Source of the DNA: an uncultured Oscillospiraceae bacterium | GTDB taxonomy: Bacteria > Bacillota > Clostridia > Oscillospirales > Oscillospiraceae | DNA length: 57,214 bases | Assembly (NCBI GenBank): GCA_934655875.1 | Contig: CAKUHB010000014.1 | Location: 1-57,214 of the forward strand | Direction of reading: 5' to 3' | Shown here: in pieces, positions 57,138 through 57,214 of the stretch | Layout: each line of letters opens with the position of its first letter | Numbering within the stretch: the stretch's first letter is position 1 | Position numbers and translations under genes: made by a program | The notes under the pieces: model-generated | Databases searched by the model: none | What the model was told of the DNA's origin: nothing | What the model saw: only the letters and a program-made list of their open reading frames with translations

Positions 57138-57214
57138 TCAGATCGTGACGCCGGCCTTGTCGAGGATGGCGGGGACGTTCTTTTCTGCGCCGATGGCCAT
57201 GATATGCACGCCGT
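57138..57214 (-). CDS. C-terminal end of probable methylenetetrahydrofolate reductase
   Basis: Only the last 24 codons are inside the window, ending in TGA at 57138. The peptide reads GVHIMAIGAEKNVPAILDKA followed by GVTI, which resembles the C-terminus of MetF-type methylenetetrahydrofolate reductases (GIHIMAI.W...VPEI). The call rests on this short match only. Confidence 0.45.
   Translation of the reverse strand, partial: GVHIMAIGAEKNVPAILDKAGVTI

Overview
The window is a GC-rich (roughly 60%) bacterial chromosome segment centred on a replication origin. It holds dnaA-dnaN-S4 protein-recF-remB-gyrB-gyrA, the parA/parB genes with two perfect parS sites, WalK/WalR, remB, RNase Y and a two-gene SufC/SufB-type Fe-S system. 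No outer-membrane genes are seen. Together with strong AGGAGG ribosome sites and sigma-A-type promoters, this points to a Firmicute, most likely a gut Clostridia of the Oscillospiraceae/Ruminococcaceae type. That placement is an inference from gene content and protein flavour, not from a database search. No rRNA, tRNA or CRISPR array was found.

Layout: 1-2.5 kb holds a truncated unknown gene, two tiny genes, rpiB and a NUDIX gene. 2.5-4.9 kb holds a small TIR element, a nitroreductase-birA operon and bioY under a BirA-type operator. 5-8.9 kb holds rny with a structured leader, a repeat element and a marR-MATE efflux operon. 8.9-16.9 kb (minus) holds murA, the walR-walK-yycH-yycI-like cluster, an rRNA methyltransferase and mscL. 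17.4-21 kb (minus) holds parA-parB-coiled-coil protein-serS. 21-26.2 kb (minus) holds a second MATE with a LacI-type regulator sharing one operator sequence, NUDIX, rlmD and a lipoprotein. 26.3-29.6 kb (plus) holds a radical SAM gene, lexA, a CAT-like gene and azlCD. 29.7-39.1 kb is the dnaA-to-rnhA origin cluster, with oriC between dnaA and dnaN. 39.1-40.1 kb is an AT-rich island with a papain-like gene. 40.2-46.4 kb holds tatD, mnmG, tadA, degV, rsmG and a HAD phosphatase. 46.5-48.1 kb is the minimal Suf-like pair. 48.2-57 kb holds glmU-prs-pth-mfd and a VanW-family surface protein. The window ends in the 3' end of a probable metF.

Most genes are housekeeping: replication, segregation, cell-wall synthesis and its WalRK control, translation quality and Fe-S assembly. 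The less ordinary material is small. It includes two copies of a 160-166 bp non-coding TIR element (one supplies the stop codon of tadA), other hairpin-rich intergenic repeats, a GlmU whose uridyltransferase half has lost its signature loop, a gene that seems to start at ATT, paired LacI-family operators abutting -35 boxes, parS sites squeezed between genes, and a papain-like gene whose best ribosome site points into the wrong frame.
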